A stretch of 48,650 bases of DNA from a bacterium (GTDB lineage: Bacteria; Patescibacteriota; Andersenbacteria; UBA10190). The stretch spans positions 1 through 48,650 of the forward strand of contig JAQBWN010000004.1 in the NCBI GenBank assembly GCA_027624555.1. The letters are read 5' to 3'. The notes under the pieces were generated by a model, which did no database searches, had not been told where the DNA came from, and worked only from the letters and a program-made list of their open reading frames with translations. Position 1 is the stretch's first letter; each line of letters begins with the position of its first letter. The position numbers and the translations under genes were made by a program. This document shows, piece by piece, positions 46,936 to 48,650 of this stretch.

Positions 46936-47718
46936 ATGCAAAAAAGTTCCTTCAAGAGTTTTGTAGCAGCGTTGTCTTTATTCTTTTTTCTTGCAACGCC
47001 GATAAGCGTATTTGCGCAAGGCAGTTGTCCTGGTGGTAATTGCAACGCGGGTGCAGGGGGCCAAAGCGCAGGCGCGGCAGGCGGATTGTTTGGCGGTGGT
47101 GCCGGAGGCGGTGAAGGATTAGGCGGAATTGGCGCAGGGTTATTGATCGGGCAAATGCTTGGTGGTCAGGGTGGCTTAGGTGGCGCTGGTGGTGGGGGCC
47201 CAGCAGGACAAGTTGGGCAAGTTCTTACATTAGTTGGAGCGCTTACAGGAAATATGGGGCTTCTTATCGCCGGTATGATTACCAGTATGATGGGCGGGCT
47301 TGCGGGTGGCGCAACGCCCCAGCAAGGGCAAGTTGATGAGGGTTATGTTGGCCAGGGGCGAGGATACGGCCGTGGCGGCGGAGGTAATCCGTATTACCCA
47401 ACACCAACTCCTACCCAAGCTCCAACTGCATCAACATGTACGTCGTCTGTATTTATCGTAAAAGACACAACAGTAACTCCGAACGTAACAAAACCATACC
47501 CAGCAACTTCTTCTATCGCACAAAACAACTGTGTGCTTGCGATTAATTCCGATACTGCATCTCATACGGTACAAATTAAAAAACAAGGAGAAACTACTAC
47601 GCAAGATCAAGCAGTTGCAGCATCTGCATCTCATGTATTTAGATTCACTTCAAAAAATACCTACACACTTTGTATCGATAGCGTAAGCACCGCATGCACA
47701 ACGGTAACGGTCCAGTAA
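46936..47718 (+). CDS. Secreted Gly-rich protein with C-terminal beta domain
   Basis: Signal peptide (...LSLFFFLATPISVFAQG), long Gly-rich region, Pro/Thr linker, C-term KNTYTLCIDSVSTACTTVTVQ. Confidence 0.7.
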   Translation: MQKSSFKSFVAALSLFFFLATPISVFAQGSCPGGNCNAGAGGQSAGAAGGLFGGGAGGGEGLGGIGAGLLIGQMLGGQGGLGGAGGGGPAGQVGQVLTLVGALTGNMGLLIAGMITSMMGGLAGGATPQQGQVDEGYVGQGRGYGRGGGGNPYYPTPTPTQAPTASTCTSSVFIVKDTTVTPNVTKPYPATSSIAQNNCVLAINSDTASHTVQIKKQGETTTQDQAVAASASHVFRFTSKNTYTLCIDSVSTACTTVTVQ

Positions 47719-47722
47719 CGGT

Positions 47723-48650
47723 ATGAACGGAAAGAAAAAATATACGAATTTTGTAGCAACAACGCTGATAGCGTTTGTTGCGTTATTTGGAGTGTATCCG
47801 CAAGATGTTTTTGCTGCTGGACCAGCAGTGAGTGGGAAATATTATGGCGCTTCCTATTGCGGACCATGTCGTCAAATTAAGTCCACGCAAAATTTTCAAA
47901 ATGCTGTAACAAGTGGTTCTTTAAAAGATTTTGATGTTGCTAACATGCCTAGCGGAGAAGTTTTTACGGGAAGTAAAATTCCTCAGCTTCAGTTGTTTGA
48001 TGCTGCCGGTAACCCAGTAGGTGATCCAATAATTGGCCAAGGCGATGCCATGGACAACGCGCTTGAAGGGCTTGCTAATCAACCTCCCAAACAACAAGAC
48101 GAAAAGATCTGCATCGTCCCTCGTCCCGGTCAATCACCAGAATTTGGACCTTTAACAGATAACCCAGGCTTGTTTCCTATTCGCGGAACAGTACAAGACA
48201 CGTCCGCTGTTCATCCTGTTATAGCTGGGCATATTGCAGATGAGTCAGATGTAAACTTTAATCTGCGTAAATTAGCGAGTGAAACTATGGAGATTCAACT
48301 GCAACAAGCCGAACAACAAAGTGTGGAAAAAGGAACAAAAAAAGTTATCCGTCCAAATCAAACGCAGGCAGAAGAATTTATTAAATCTATGAACGGCAAC
48401 GCCGATGCCCGAGGTTCATACAAAATTGGTGGTACGGATGTACCAGTAGGAAAATACCGAGCAAACCAAAAAGACCAAAGTACTGGCATTACATTTGATG
48501 AGAATTGTGAAAACCCAAAGCAAGAAGGAGCAGCACCAGACCCCGGTAAAACAAATCCAGGTGGAGCAAACCCTGGTTTTGGTGATCTTGGCAACGGTGG
48601 TGGCGGCAACGGTGGTGGCGGCAACGGTGGTGGCGGCAACGGTGGTGGCG
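47723..48650 (+). CDS. Secreted thioredoxin-like protein with (GNGGG)n C-terminal tail, 3' truncated by window (not in ORF track)
   Basis: MNGKKKYTNFVATTLIAFVALFGVYPQDVFAAGPAVSGKYYGASYCGPCRQIKSTQNF... frame open to window end. Confidence 0.82.
   Translation, partial: MNGKKKYTNFVATTLIAFVALFGVYPQDVFAAGPAVSGKYYGASYCGPCRQIKSTQNFQNAVTSGSLKDFDVANMPSGEVFTGSKIPQLQLFDAAGNPVGDPIIGQGDAMDNALEGLANQPPKQQDEKICIVPRPGQSPEFGPLTDNPGLFPIRGTVQDTSAVHPVIAGHIADESDVNFNLRKLASETMEIQLQQAEQQSVEKGTKKVIRPNQTQAEEFIKSMNGNADARGSYKIGGTDVPVGKYRANQKDQSTGITFDENCENPKQEGAAPDPGKTNPGGANPGFGDLGNGGGGNGGGGNGGGGNGGG
48590..48649. repeat. 15-bp tandem repeat GGCAACGGTGGTGGC, 4 units, reaching the window edge
   Basis: Exact repeats at 48590, 48605, 48620, 48635. 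Confidence 0.95.

Noticed and set aside
48358-48639. Minus-strand Pro-rich ORF MPPPPLPPPP...
   Set aside because: Antisense of the GNGGG tandem repeat of the thioredoxin-like gene.
1-48650. CRISPR arrays, rRNA, tRNA, prophage or transposase genes
   Set aside because: Scanned for regularly spaced repeats, conserved RNA motifs and integrase/transposase signatures; none supported. The dispersed repeats are not CRISPR-like.

Overview
The 48,650-bp window reads as a Candidate Phyla Radiation (Patescibacteria/Parcubacteria-like) chromosome segment starting inside dnaA at a likely replication origin. The lineage call is inference, based on a palindromic 'LPAGRQG' insertion inside a gene, an EF-P with a KQQRRP loop, compact 4-bp gene overlaps and family content. 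Gene order on the left is dnaA(C-term) - oriC-like spacer - dnaN - recF - DUF721/DciA-like - PolB-like exonuclease. This is followed by a class A PBP, an ATP-grasp/RimB-like fusion paired with a PKD-7TM protein, ruvC, a beta-helix protein, a candidate structured RNA, ruvB, pgsA, a triple lamin-tail surface protein, yvcK, pilB, a DHH phosphoesterase, tsaE, polA, a VirD4/TraG-like ATPase, a DUF3048 protein, holA, rpsT, truB and GDP-sugar genes. The middle holds a nonulosonate-like cluster (NeuB-TIM barrel fusion, methyltransferase, SDR, AKR, YhcH, NeuA-like). The right end has a YgjP-like metallopeptidase, efp, a sigma-70 factor, a GH1 enzyme and a run of secreted proteins (TSP3/Ca-binding, Gly-rich, thioredoxin-like with a GNGGG tail running off the window). 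The strongest unexplained signals are: (i) a ~122-nt candidate structured RNA upstream of ruvB closed by a 17-bp helix whose two G.U pairs indicate + strand transcription; (ii) the PKD-7TM + ATP-grasp/aspartyl-protease gene pair; (iii) the terminal secreted-protein locus, whose CGPC protein is missing from the ORF track; (iv) several stand-alone small-gene units, including an unlisted 41-aa CxxC/CxxC protein with a perfect Shine-Dalgarno; (v) two interspersed palindromic repeat families, one of which supplies a gene's stop codon. All family calls are from reading the sequence; no searches were run.
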